A stretch of 64,000 nt of DNA from Streptomyces sp. Alt3 (GTDB lineage Bacteria; Actinomycetota; Actinomycetes; Streptomycetales; Streptomycetaceae), in NCBI RefSeq assembly GCF_030719215.1, contig NZ_CP120983.1, positions 3,038,001 to 3,102,000 of the forward strand, given 5' to 3'. Shown piece after piece: positions 1 to 7,786 of this stretch; positions within the stretch are counted from its first letter, which is position 1; every line of letters starts with the position of its first letter. The translations under genes were made by a program, and so were the position numbers. The notes beneath the pieces are model-generated. The model had not been told where the DNA came from, did not search any database, and was given only the letters and a program-made list of their open reading frames with translations.

Positions 1-1
1 G

Positions 2-997
2 TCCACCCCGGGCGCCGCGCTCCTGGTCACCAGCATCGGTTCGTACGCGTACGGCGAGGTGATCGGCGCCTTCGTGGTGTCCGGTGTGGTGATCGCCCTG
101 ATCGGGGTGACCGGGGTCTTCGGGCGGCTGATGCGCCTGGTGCCCGGCGCGGTGGTGTCCGCCATGCTCGCGGGCATCCTGTTCTCGTTCGGCGCCGACG
201 TGTTCACCTCTCTGGAGCACACACCCGTCATCGCCGGGTCCGTGCTCCTGGCCTACCTGCTGGGCAAGCGGTGGCTCCCCCGGTACGCGGTCCTCCTGGC
301 ACTGGCCGCGGGGGTGCTGTGCAGTGCCGCGAGTTCGAAGCTGCACATCAGGCTGGACCATGTCGGTCTGGTGCAGCCGGTCTTCACTGCACCCTCCTTC
401 TCCGTGGCCTCGCTGATCGGCATCGCGGTCCCGCTGACCCTGGCGACACTGGCCTCCCAGAACGCCCCCGGCGTCGGCGTGCTCTCCGCCTCCGGCTACC
501 GGCCCGACGACCGCCTCCTGGTCGGCTCCACAGGCCTGGTCTCGGCGGTGCTCGCCCCGTTCGGCTCCCACGCGGTGAACCTCGCGGCCATCACCGCCGC
601 GATCTGCACGGGGCCCGAGGCGCACCGTGATCCGCGTCGGCGCTACGTCGCGGGAGTGGCCTGCGGCCTCGTCTACCTGGTGGTCGGTGCGTTCGGCTCG
701 ACGCTCGTGGCGTTCTTCGGGGGTCTGCCGAAGGAACTGGTCGCGGCCATCGCCGGCGTCGCCCTCTTCGGCGCCCTGTCCGGCGGGCTGACCGGTGCGG
801 TGCGGGAGGGGAAGGACCGGGAGGCCGCGGTCATCACCTTCCTGACCACGGCCTCGGGCGTCACCCTGTTCGGCATCGGCTCGGCGTTCTGGGGGCTGGT
901 GTTCGGGGTCGCGGCCCATCTCGTGCTGAACGGCCGGTTCCGCCGCGCGGCCGGTTCCCCGCCGGCGGACGGCACGGATCCCGCGCGGCCCGGGTGA
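2..997 (+). CDS. benE: Benzoate/H+ symporter, BenE family (5' end missing)
   Basis: The reading frame is open from the window edge and runs to TGA at 995-997, so the true start lies outside. The visible 331 residues are almost entirely hydrophobic helices, with the small-residue-rich segments typical of BenE/SLC26-like carriers (for example TPGAALL near the left edge and LTLATLASQNAPGV further on). A short basic tail follows the last helix. The family imports benzoate with a proton across the cytoplasmic membrane. No benzoate-degradation genes are visible downstream, so the substrate is assigned by family only. It converges with the toxin/immunity pair to its right, with only nine bases between the stops. 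Confidence 0.85.
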   Translation, partial: STPGAALLVTSIGSYAYGEVIGAFVVSGVVIALIGVTGVFGRLMRLVPGAVVSAMLAGILFSFGADVFTSLEHTPVIAGSVLLAYLLGKRWLPRYAVLLALAAGVLCSAASSKLHIRLDHVGLVQPVFTAPSFSVASLIGIAVPLTLATLASQNAPGVGVLSASGYRPDDRLLVGSTGLVSAVLAPFGSHAVNLAAITAAICTGPEAHRDPRRRYVAGVACGLVYLVVGAFGSTLVAFFGGLPKELVAAIAGVALFGALSGGLTGAVREGKDREAAVITFLTTASGVTLFGIGSAFWGLVFGVAAHLVLNGRFRRAAGSPPADGTDPARPG

Positions 998-1006
998 TCT
1001 CGCGTC

Positions 1007-1897
1007 TCAGCTGTCCCAGGGCGGCTTGGCCGGGCGCCTGTGCCACCACCAGCCACGGTCGGCGACAGCCGTACCGGACCCGGTGAGGCGCCCGAGCAGC
1101 ACACCCGCGTCGTCGTCGGTGCCACGCCGGAACACCTCGTCGAGCTCCTCCAGTGCCCGGCCGAGCGGCAGGTGTTGCGGCCCCTGAGCCCGGGCCAGCT
1201 CCCCGAGGCGGTCGCGGGTGCGCAGGTCCTCGGCGTACTGGTCGAAGGGATAGCGTCCGCCCGGCGCCCACCCGGTTTCGATCCGGCGCACCAGACGTTC
1301 CCAGAGCAGCAGCGCCTCACGGGAACGGTTCACCGGGCCCGTGGCCGGAGCGTCACCGTGGGGGTCCGTCGCCGCCGCGAAGGCGTCGGTGACCGGAGTC
1401 TCCACCCTCTCCTCGTGCAGGATCTCCGCGAGGGTCTCGACCCGCGCCCCCGGGAGCTGCGCCATGGTCTCCTCGACCGCGTCCACCACGAGCCACGGGG
1501 CCCCGCCGTCCGTCTCGTCGTCCGCCTCCAGGAGACGCGCCCGTGCGACCGTCCCGTCCGGGCCCGCCGCCCAGTAGGCGGAGGGAGGCCGCTCCTGTGC
1601 CGGGTACAGGACCGTCGTACCGAGCCTGGCGGCGAGCCGCAGGGCCGCCTCGGCCTCGGTGGGCGGCGTCCTCATCACGTCCGACACCGAGACGTCCCAG
1701 GAGAGGGCCAGGTCTCCGGCCGCGGAGCGGTAGGTGCAGAGCACGGGGGCGTCCCAGTTCCGCTCGTCCGCCCCTCCCGCGTCGTCGTCGGCGACGTCCA
1801 CGTCCCGGGGCTCCGCGCCCAGCGCTCCGGCCAGGGCGGACGCCATGGTGTGCGGTTCGGGCCGGTGCACCGTCAGGAAGTTGTAGAGGGCGATCAC
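1007..1897 (-). CDS. Putative immunity protein for the adjacent HINT toxin
   Basis: An acidic, soluble protein of 296 residues with no signal peptide or membrane segment. Its GTG start overlaps the TGA stop of the upstream toxin gene (GTGA, 1894-1897), so the two are translationally coupled. This is the classical arrangement of a polymorphic toxin followed by its cytoplasmic immunity gene. The N-terminal ~150 residues and the C-terminal ~100 residues (Trp-rich tail WWWHRRPAKPPW) look like two separate modules joined by an Asp/Thr/Pro linker. I do not recognise a named immunity family. The role rests on position, coupling and composition. Confidence 0.55.
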   Translation of the reverse strand: MIALYNFLTVHRPEPHTMASALAGALGAEPRDVDVADDDAGGADERNWDAPVLCTYRSAAGDLALSWDVSVSDVMRTPPTEAEAALRLAARLGTTVLYPAQERPPSAYWAAGPDGTVARARLLEADDETDGGAPWLVVDAVEETMAQLPGARVETLAEILHEERVETPVTDAFAAATDPHGDAPATGPVNRSREALLLWERLVRRIETGWAPGGRYPFDQYAEDLRTRDRLGELARAQGPQHLPLGRALEELDEVFRRGTDDDAGVLLGRLTGSGTAVADRGWWWHRRPAKPPWDS

Positions 1898-3546
1898 GAA
1901 TACGTCCCGTCGTAGACCTTCTTGGCCTTCTCGATCACCTCAGGATGCTGGGCAAACCGGGGGTCCCTTGTCAAAGCCGGTGAATCGGTCCGCCCGCCGG
2001 CCCTGGCGATTTCCTTGAGCGCCGCGTACTCGTTCCGGTCGAGCTCCACGAGGCCCTTTCCGGAGATCGGGAAGGTCCGGCCATTGCCTTCCACACCGTA
2101 TTTGCGCCCGTTGATCTCGTAGGCACTGCCGTTGTCCACGAGTTTCGCCTTGCCTTCCGCGATCGCCTTGATGTCGTTCTGCACATCCGCCTCGCGGCCC
2201 TTGAGGATGATGGTGTTCCTGGCCTTCACCATCCCGTTCCTCGCACCGGCGACGGTGTGCCGCGGGTGCGGGGGCTTGAGCTTCTTTCCGGCCGCCGGAC
2301 CCTTGACGCCCGGATCGGTCTCGAACTCGCAGTCGTTGTTGTGGACCAGCGCGCCGGCGGTGCCGACACCCACGTAGTACGCGTGGATGCCGTCGACCGT
2401 CAGGTCGTGGGTGACCTGCCGCTGTGCGAAGCGGGTCACCCCGGTCACCGGGAGCGAGGTGCCGTCGGGCAGCCTCAGGCGCTCACCGGCCACGATGTCG
2501 CCGGCGTCCACCCAGCGCCGCCGCCCGTCGAGCCAGAAGGGGTGGGTGTCGGTGGCGGTGACCCGGCCGGCCGCGGTGACCAGCTGCGTGAAGTGCTTGT
2601 CGTCGTACGTCGTGAACGTCTCCGTCACACGCCGCGCCTCGGTGACCCCGCGCACCGGGTCGGTCGCGAGCACCTCGTCCCCCGCCCGAAGGGACTCGAT
2701 AGGGACGCGCCCGCCGTCGGCGACCAGCACCGGGGTGCCGGGCGGGAAGCTGTGGGCGGTCCGGCACGTGGCCGGCTTGTCGTCCGGCTTCTCGTTCTTC
2801 CCGGGCGGGTCCTTCTTCCCGGCGTCGAGCTTCCTCTTCGCGTCCGCGAGCTTCTTCTCCGCGTCCTTGACCTTCTTGCGGTTCTTGACCAGGCCCTTCA
2901 GCCCGTCGTACAGATCCCCGCCGTGCTTCTTCAGCGCCTTGATGAGCTTCGCGGCCTTCTTCCACTTCCACGGCGCGCCGTACTTCGCCGCGAGCTTCCC
3001 GACCGCGCCCCCGATCAGGCTCAGCAGCACGTTGATCAACGTCTCCGTGCAGGCGCCCATGTCGCCCTTGGTGATGCAGTCCAGCGCGTCGGTGATGCCC
3101 AGTTCCTCGGCGAGGATCCTGGCGAGCTCCTTCGCCGCCTCCAACGCCTTGTCCGAGCTGGTCCTCTCCGCGCTCTGCGCGTCCTGGAGCTCCTTCAGCG
3201 CGGCGTCGTAGTCGATCTGAGACTGAGACTTCGGCGTGCCGTCGTCCGACGCCGGCTCGCCGTCCCCCGGGGAACCCCCCGTCCCGGGGTCCCCGCCGCC
3301 ACCGCAGTCACCGCCACCGGTGACCCGGCACACCTGCGCGCCGATCTTCTCCGACAGCTCCGCACCGATCCCGGTGGCCACCAGCGCGCCGACGATCGCC
3401 GCGACGACCACGACCAGGCCGACGTACTCGATCGCACCCTGACCGCGCTGGCCCCCGCGCAGCCCGAGGAGACGCACCGCGGTCCGCGGCACCTTCTTCC
3501 GCGACCGACGACGTGACCGACGACGCACAACCCCCGGACGAGACAT
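1894..3546 (-). CDS. Pilin-like/HINT polymorphic toxin
   Basis: A protein of 550 residues. Residues 1-34 are Arg/Lys-rich. A type IVb prepilin motif follows: G35, then QGAI, then E40-Y41, and a hydrophobic helix to ~64, ending in a pilin-like GAELSEKIGAQVCRVTG segment. A low-complexity Gly/Pro linker and a Lys-rich helical region come next. A HINT (autoprocessing) domain spans C261 to H402-N403-N404 with the internal THPFW motif, and a 146-residue C-terminal domain follows. HINT domains of polymorphic toxins cleave off the C-terminal effector. That effector (motifs NGRKYGVEGNGRTFPISGKG and ELDRNEYAAL) is not one I can name. ATG at 3546 is preferred over a GTG at 3591: a -10 hexamer at 3559-3554 places transcription initiation at about the ATG, implying a leaderless mRNA, and no ribosome binding site is seen. 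The immunity gene overlaps the 3' end. Confidence 0.85.
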   Translation of the reverse strand: MSRPGVVRRRSRRRSRKKVPRTAVRLLGLRGGQRGQGAIEYVGLVVVVAAIVGALVATGIGAELSEKIGAQVCRVTGGGDCGGGGDPGTGGSPGDGEPASDDGTPKSQSQIDYDAALKELQDAQSAERTSSDKALEAAKELARILAEELGITDALDCITKGDMGACTETLINVLLSLIGGAVGKLAAKYGAPWKWKKAAKLIKALKKHGGDLYDGLKGLVKNRKKVKDAEKKLADAKRKLDAGKKDPPGKNEKPDDKPATCRTAHSFPPGTPVLVADGGRVPIESLRAGDEVLATDPVRGVTEARRVTETFTTYDDKHFTQLVTAAGRVTATDTHPFWLDGRRRWVDAGDIVAGERLRLPDGTSLPVTGVTRFAQRQVTHDLTVDGIHAYYVGVGTAGALVHNNDCEFETDPGVKGPAAGKKLKPPHPRHTVAGARNGMVKARNTIILKGREADVQNDIKAIAEGKAKLVDNGSAYEINGRKYGVEGNGRTFPISGKGLVELDRNEYAALKEIARAGGRTDSPALTRDPRFAQHPEVIEKAKKVYDGTYS

Positions 3547-3553
3547 GCCATCG

Positions 3554-3598
3554 AAGCTAACGACCGTGCCGCGCGGGCGTCTTGGGCCCACGGACCCA
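3554..3598 (-). promoter_or_regulatory. Promoter of the HINT toxin gene: palindrome plus -10
   Basis: On the minus strand a 16-bp palindrome TGGGTCC-GT-GGGCCCA (3598-3583) is followed after exactly 23 nt by TAGCTT (3559-3554). The same palindrome/-10 spacing is found before three other pilin-domain genes in the window (3739-3783, 10340-10384 and 16980-17024). There is no good -35 hexamer. The palindrome would be centred near -43.5, as expected of an activator site. The start codon at 3546 lies about where transcription would begin. Confidence 0.65.
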
Positions 3599-3738
3599 AC
3601 TGCGCATGGTCCTCGCCGGCTGGGGCGGCCCGACGGATTCGCCGTGGAGGAGGGCCGGCCACCGCGCCGGCGCCGCCCCCGGGCCTGGGGAGGCCGTCCG
3701 CCGTCCGGAGTGCGAGTGAACGCGGTTGGGCCCGCATT

Positions 3739-3783
3739 TGGGGCCTGGGGCCCAGGTCAGGCAGGGGTTCCCGGTCATACATT
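3739..3783 (+). promoter_or_regulatory. Promoter of the 660-aa pilin-like protein gene
   Basis: Palindrome TGGGGCC-TG-GGGCCCA at 3739-3754 is followed, after 23 nt, by TACATT at 3778-3783. An extra half-site TTGGGCCC lies at 3726-3733. The predicted transcription start is near 3790, giving a leader of roughly 38 nt to the GTG at 3828. It is the second member of the shared promoter family. Confidence 0.65.
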
Positions 3784-3827
3784 CGCCCCGAGGGACAACA
3801 GGCCGGGTGTCGGGGAGAGGGTGGACC

Positions 3828-5810
3828 GTGAGCGGTGGCAACGACTGGGGAAGCAGGGTCCCGGGCCCGGTACCGCCCGGCGGCCACGAAGGCGGGGACG
3901 GCTGGTTCCTCCCCCTGTGCCGCAGCTGGGCGGCCGGCGCCCTCGTCTACGTCGTCGCCGGGTTCCTGATGACGCGTGCGCTCGTGGAGACCCTCGCCAC
4001 AGACGAGCGGCTCGAACTGTTCGGCTGGCGGATGGCGTTGCTGCACCTCCCCGGCGTCCTCGTGACCGTCCTGACGGTCCTGGCGGCCGCCCGCGCGCTA
4101 CCCGCCGACCGGCGGGACTCCCGGGCCCTGTACTTCCTGGGCACGCTCGCCGTACCCGTCGCCGGGCTCGCGTACGGCTATGCCGTGAGCCGGCACGTCG
4201 TGGGGACCGAGGGCCTGCTGATGCCGGTGGTCGCCATGGTCACCGGCGCCGCCGTGGGGCTGGCCCTGGACCGGCTCCTCGATGACCGGGACGCGCCCTC
4301 GTCGGCGTACACACGCTCGTACGACTGGCGCGACCGCGGTGCCACGGCGACCGAGTACCTCGGTGTCATCGTCCTGGTCGTCGCGCTGATCGGCGCGCTC
4401 GCCCTGGCCGGGATCGGGGGCCGGATCGGGGAAGGCATCCGCTGCGCCATCACCTCGCTGACCGGAGGCGGCGGGGGCTGCGCGACGGGTGGTGACGGCA
4501 CCGCCGGGCCGAGGACCGACGCCGACTACGAACCCAAGCTCTGCCAGATATCGAACGTCTCGGACACGGCGGGCGGCAAGGTCAAGATCGGCTGGTTCGA
4601 ATGGGGCGAGGAGTACGGCTTCCAGCAGAAGGTCGCCCAGGCCAACACCGATGTGAACGAGGACGGGAAGGTCGACGAGAACGACAAGCTCGTCTACATG
4701 ACCTTCACCGACGCCGCCTCCGCGGGCGTCAACGCCAGCACGCCCGGCGTGAAACTCGGCAGCCTCGGCAAGGCGGACGTCGACATCGGCGGTGGCATCA
4801 AGATCACCAACGGTGACACCTGGGTGTTCAGGAGCGAGGCGGACGCCCAGAAGATGAGGGACGACATCGAGGAGATGAAGATGTGGGAGACCTCGATGAA
4901 GCACAGCGGCGGCTACGGGGGCGGCTGGTACTCCGGCATGAAGTGGGCGGACAAGAAGGAGGACATCGAGAAGAAGATCGGCGAGAAGAAGATCTCCTAC
5001 TCGACCGTCGGGCTGAACGTCTACGCGGACGGGGGCCTCTCCCTCAAGCCGGGTGACGAGAACAAGCTCAGCGCCAAGCTCGGCGGCAAGGCCAAGTTCT
5101 CGCCGGACGTCACGGTCACCAAGGACGACGTCAACGGCAACGAGTCGTACACCTACACCGCCAAGCTGGAGATCGAGGGCAAGGTGGGCGGCAACGCCGG
5201 CCCGCTGGGCGGCACCGCAGGCGCGAAGGACACCCGCACCGGGGCCCTCACCGTCACCCGGGACCAGAAGACCGGGAAGATCGTCCGGATCGACATGACG
5301 AACACGGTGGAGAAGACCTCGACGTCCGACAAGGGCGAGGCCGGCGGGGACAACGGCAAGAAGGACAAGGACAAGCGGGGCGGCAAGGGCAGCGTGACGG
5401 ACTCCTCCGGGGACACGGGCATCGAGGTCCGGACGAACTCGGTCGTCTTCGGCAAGGAGACCGACCGGGCCACGGAGGACAAGCGCGCCCTCGCCGAGCA
5501 GTGGCTCGACGGCTCCGGCGACAACACCGCCCCGTTCGAGTACATGTTCGGCGACCGGTCCCTCCAGGAGAAGCCCGCGGGAAGCGACCCCTTCGAGCAG
5601 CTGATGTTCCAGGACGGCCTGTCCAGCACGATGCGCTACCACGGCGAGACGGACGCCCAGGAGTTCGGCTTCGAGGTCTCGCTGGGCATGAGCCTCGGAT
5701 TCTCGGTGTCCGACGAGCACAAGCAGGAGACACTGACGGACGCGCAGTTCCTCGGAGCCCCGCAGGGCGACAGGCGCGCCTACCTCCCGTACAGCTACTG
5801 CGCGCAGTGA
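3828..5810 (+). CDS. 4-TM plus pilin-like secreted protein of unknown function
   Basis: A protein of 660 residues. GTG at 3828 is chosen because of the strong ribosome binding site GGGGAGAGG eight bases upstream. Four membrane helices (~34-54, 67-87, 100-118, 127-147) are followed by a prepilin-like motif (G171, ATAT, E176-Y177), a fifth helix and the pilin-like tail GGRIGEGIRCAITSLTGGGG. About 440 hydrophilic residues then follow, rich in Lys, Asp and Gly, with no HINT or recognised toxin domain. Residues 275-286 form a D-x-N-x-D-G-x-V-D-x-x-D loop resembling EF-hand or dockerin calcium sites. Cysteines occur at the beginning and extreme end of the exported part and could pair. The architecture up to the pilin segment matches the toxin at 7787-10288, so it may be a cargo, adhesin or degenerate effector of the same export route. 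The function is unknown. Confidence 0.8.
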   Translation: MSGGNDWGSRVPGPVPPGGHEGGDGWFLPLCRSWAAGALVYVVAGFLMTRALVETLATDERLELFGWRMALLHLPGVLVTVLTVLAAARALPADRRDSRALYFLGTLAVPVAGLAYGYAVSRHVVGTEGLLMPVVAMVTGAAVGLALDRLLDDRDAPSSAYTRSYDWRDRGATATEYLGVIVLVVALIGALALAGIGGRIGEGIRCAITSLTGGGGGCATGGDGTAGPRTDADYEPKLCQISNVSDTAGGKVKIGWFEWGEEYGFQQKVAQANTDVNEDGKVDENDKLVYMTFTDAASAGVNASTPGVKLGSLGKADVDIGGGIKITNGDTWVFRSEADAQKMRDDIEEMKMWETSMKHSGGYGGGWYSGMKWADKKEDIEKKIGEKKISYSTVGLNVYADGGLSLKPGDENKLSAKLGGKAKFSPDVTVTKDDVNGNESYTYTAKLEIEGKVGGNAGPLGGTAGAKDTRTGALTVTRDQKTGKIVRIDMTNTVEKTSTSDKGEAGGDNGKKDKDKRGGKGSVTDSSGDTGIEVRTNSVVFGKETDRATEDKRALAEQWLDGSGDNTAPFEYMFGDRSLQEKPAGSDPFEQLMFQDGLSSTMRYHGETDAQEFGFEVSLGMSLGFSVSDEHKQETLTDAQFLGAPQGDRRAYLPYSYCAQ

Positions 5811-5830
5811 CCACCCCACACGAAGAGGCG

Positions 5831-6412
5831 ATGACGTTGACGAAGTCCAGGACGCCCGGCACGGTCGTCACCGCCGCCCTCGGTCTGACACTGCTCGCCG
5901 GCTGCGGCGGCACGGACACCGCCGCGGTCCCGGACGGCTGGGGCACGCTCGACACGAAGAGCGTGTCCGTCGGCTACCCCGAGGGCCAGGGGTACGCCCC
6001 GCAGCCCGCCGCCGAGCGCAGCGAGGCCAACGCGGCCGTCGCGCTCAAGGAGGAGAAGGGGGTGCGCACCGGCATGGTGTCGGTCCAGCTGGACTTCGCC
6101 ACGGGCGTCGGCGACGCGGGTGAGGCCGCTGCCGCCGCGGGCGCCGGGATCGGGCTCGGAGCCACCCGCAAGGACACCCGGGACGTGCGCCTCGCCGGCG
6201 AGGAGAGCGCCCGTGAGGCGCGCAGGATCGACTACGAGTTCACCTCCACCGGCGAGGGGTCGACCCCGGTGAAGGGGACGCGGATGACGGGCGTCGTGGT
6301 GGCCGGTGTCGACTCGCAGGACGTACCGTTCGCCATCCGGATCAACGCGGTGAAGGATGCGCTGAGCGCTGCGGACCTCGACTCGTTCGTCGCGTCGATC
6401 ACCGTCAAGTAA
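5831..6412 (+). CDS. Putative lipoprotein
   Basis: A 193-residue protein with a type II signal sequence: a basic N-terminus, a hydrophobic core and lipobox LLAGC. The mature part is a mixed alpha/beta domain ending in DSFVASITVK, resembling the many actinobacterial exported proteins of unknown function. ATG at 5831 is used. A GTG at 5807 overlapping the upstream stop (GTGA) is in frame and would couple translation to the preceding gene, so the start is uncertain. It lies 20 bases after the pilin-like 660-residue protein gene and is probably co-transcribed with it. It may be an envelope-anchored partner or a surface immunity factor; neither is shown by the sequence. Confidence 0.75.
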   Translation: MTLTKSRTPGTVVTAALGLTLLAGCGGTDTAAVPDGWGTLDTKSVSVGYPEGQGYAPQPAAERSEANAAVALKEEKGVRTGMVSVQLDFATGVGDAGEAAAAAGAGIGLGATRKDTRDVRLAGEESAREARRIDYEFTSTGEGSTPVKGTRMTGVVVAGVDSQDVPFAIRINAVKDALSAADLDSFVASITVK

Positions 6413-6432
6413 CCCGTAGCGGAGCCCTGTTC

Positions 6433-6876
6433 ATGGACATACTGCCCGGTGGCACGGCCACCTTCCTGCTGCTGTTCGGCCTGTTCCTCGGCGCGTTCGC
6501 GGTCCGCTCCGGCCTACGTCTGTTCCGCGTGCTGCGGCTGGTCCGGAACGGCGAGCGCGCCGAGGGCAGGTGCTCGGCACGGCGCGTGGAGGACTGCGGG
6601 ACGGGGACGGAGAACCGCTACCGCACCGAGTACGTCTTCGCCTTCCGCACCCCGGACGGCCGGGAGGTGGAGTTCACCGACCACGCCCCGGGCCCGTTCG
6701 GCTTCGAGGTCGGGGCTCCCGTACGCGTCTCCTACGACCCGGCCGCCCCTGACCGCCTGGCCACGGTCGCGGGGCCGGGCGCGTGGGGGCCGCTGCTGAT
6801 GCCCGCCGTGTTCGCCACGGTGCTGGGGCTGTTCGCGCTGGGACTGCTGACCGCGTTCGCGCTGACGGTGGGCTGA
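6433..6876 (+). CDS. DUF3592-type membrane protein
   Basis: A 147-residue protein with an N-terminal helix (~8-30), a central soluble beta-rich domain and a C-terminal helix (~120-145). The central RTEYVFAFRTPDGREVEF and VRVSYDPAAPDR stretches match the DUF3592 pattern (a small extracytoplasmic domain between two helices). The biochemical role of the family is not established. It starts 20 bases after the lipoprotein stop and completes an apparent three-gene unit beginning at 3828. Confidence 0.75.
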   Translation: MDILPGGTATFLLLFGLFLGAFAVRSGLRLFRVLRLVRNGERAEGRCSARRVEDCGTGTENRYRTEYVFAFRTPDGREVEFTDHAPGPFGFEVGAPVRVSYDPAAPDRLATVAGPGAWGPLLMPAVFATVLGLFALGLLTAFALTVG

Positions 6877-6902
6877 CGGGGCGGCAGGAATGGGGGCGGG
6901 CA

Positions 6903-6980
6903 GGGCAGGTGGGCGGGCCGGGCAGGTGGGCGGGCCCGGTGGCTGAGGGAGGTCGGTGGCCGAGGGAGGTCGGTGGCTGT
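6903..6980 (+). repeat. 17-bp tandem repeats (two unit types)
   Basis: In the gap between convergent genes, a 17-bp unit (GGGCAGGTGGGCGGGCC) occurs twice perfectly at 6903-6936. A different 17-bp unit (CGGTGGCTGAGGGAGGT) then occurs twice with one mismatch, plus a partial third copy, at 6937-6980. Both units have the same period, so this is a small minisatellite. No gene or clear terminator hairpin is seen here. Confidence 0.8.
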
Positions 6981-7005
6981 GCCGGCCGGTGGCTCTGCGG
7001 CCCCG

Positions 7006-7734
7006 TCAGAGCTCGGCGCGGCCGGAGGGCGCGATGAGCGGCTCCAGCGCGCCCGCCGCCCGGAGCTCCGTGTTGACGCCGATGACGGTCTCCGCGGACG
7101 GTGTCCGCGTACCGCCCCGGGTCAGGTCGATGATCAGCCCGCCGTTCGCAACCTGCGTGTACGTGCCTGGCAGCCCTTCGGGGGCGAGGGCCGCCCGCCG
7201 CTCGGAGAGGAAGACCGCTCGGCCGCAGCGGGGGTCGGAGTTCCCCAGGCCGAAGTGGTCGGCCACGGCTCTGTACAGCGGTCTGTCGTACACCTGCCCC
7301 GCGTCGATCTCCCACACCTCGCCGATGACCGCCAGGATCTCCGGTGTGCGGCGGATGACGTCCGCGTCCTCGTCCACCGTGCGCGAGCGGAAGGAGACCG
7401 AGACGGAGCGGGTGACGTGCGGCGACGAGCCGCCCGCCCGGACGGCCGACGTCACCTTCGCCGCCTCCGCGTTGTGCGCCCACAGGGACGCCCCGTAGCC
7501 CACGACGTCGAGATCGGGGCCGGTGTTCTCGCGGACGATGTAGTCGGCGAGGGCGGCGACGGAGGGCATCAGCAGAGGGTCGGCCGGGACGCCGTCCCCC
7601 GCCTCGTGCCATCCGTGGAACGTCCCGTGGTCGATGTCCCCGAGCCGCGTCAGGGTGGCACACCAGCGCTCGGCGATGGCCTGCGGGTCCTCTTCCCTGG
7701 CACCCCAGAATCCGTTGACGACGACGTTCAGCAC
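7006..7734 (-). CDS. Imm52-like immunity protein
   Basis: A soluble 242-residue protein lying directly downstream of the Tox-REase-5 toxin. The N-terminal VVVNGFWGAREEDPQAIAER segment and the later aromatic/charged pattern resemble the Imm52 family, whose members are typically paired with Tox-REase-5 toxins and neutralise them in the producer cytoplasm. GTG at 7734 is chosen because GAGGAG lies just upstream. An in-frame ATG at 7773 would add 13 residues and reduce the gap to the toxin stop to 13 bases. The family call is from recognition of the opening motif and the toxin next door, not from an alignment. Confidence 0.7.
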   Translation of the reverse strand: MLNVVVNGFWGAREEDPQAIAERWCATLTRLGDIDHGTFHGWHEAGDGVPADPLLMPSVAALADYIVRENTGPDLDVVGYGASLWAHNAEAAKVTSAVRAGGSSPHVTRSVSVSFRSRTVDEDADVIRRTPEILAVIGEVWEIDAGQVYDRPLYRAVADHFGLGNSDPRCGRAVFLSERRAALAPEGLPGTYTQVANGGLIIDLTRGGTRTPSAETVIGVNTELRAAGALEPLIAPSGRAEL

Positions 7735-7786
7735 GATGCTCTCCTCGGCCTTCTCGACAGCGCCGGCGCGCATTCCCGCCGGCCCT

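Noticed and set aside
4098..5819. Long minus-strand open frame opposite the 660-residue pilin-like protein
   Set aside because: Shadow of a GC-rich gene: the plus-strand frame has helices, the prepilin motif and a good ribosome binding site, whereas the antisense product is Val/Leu/Arg-rich without domains.
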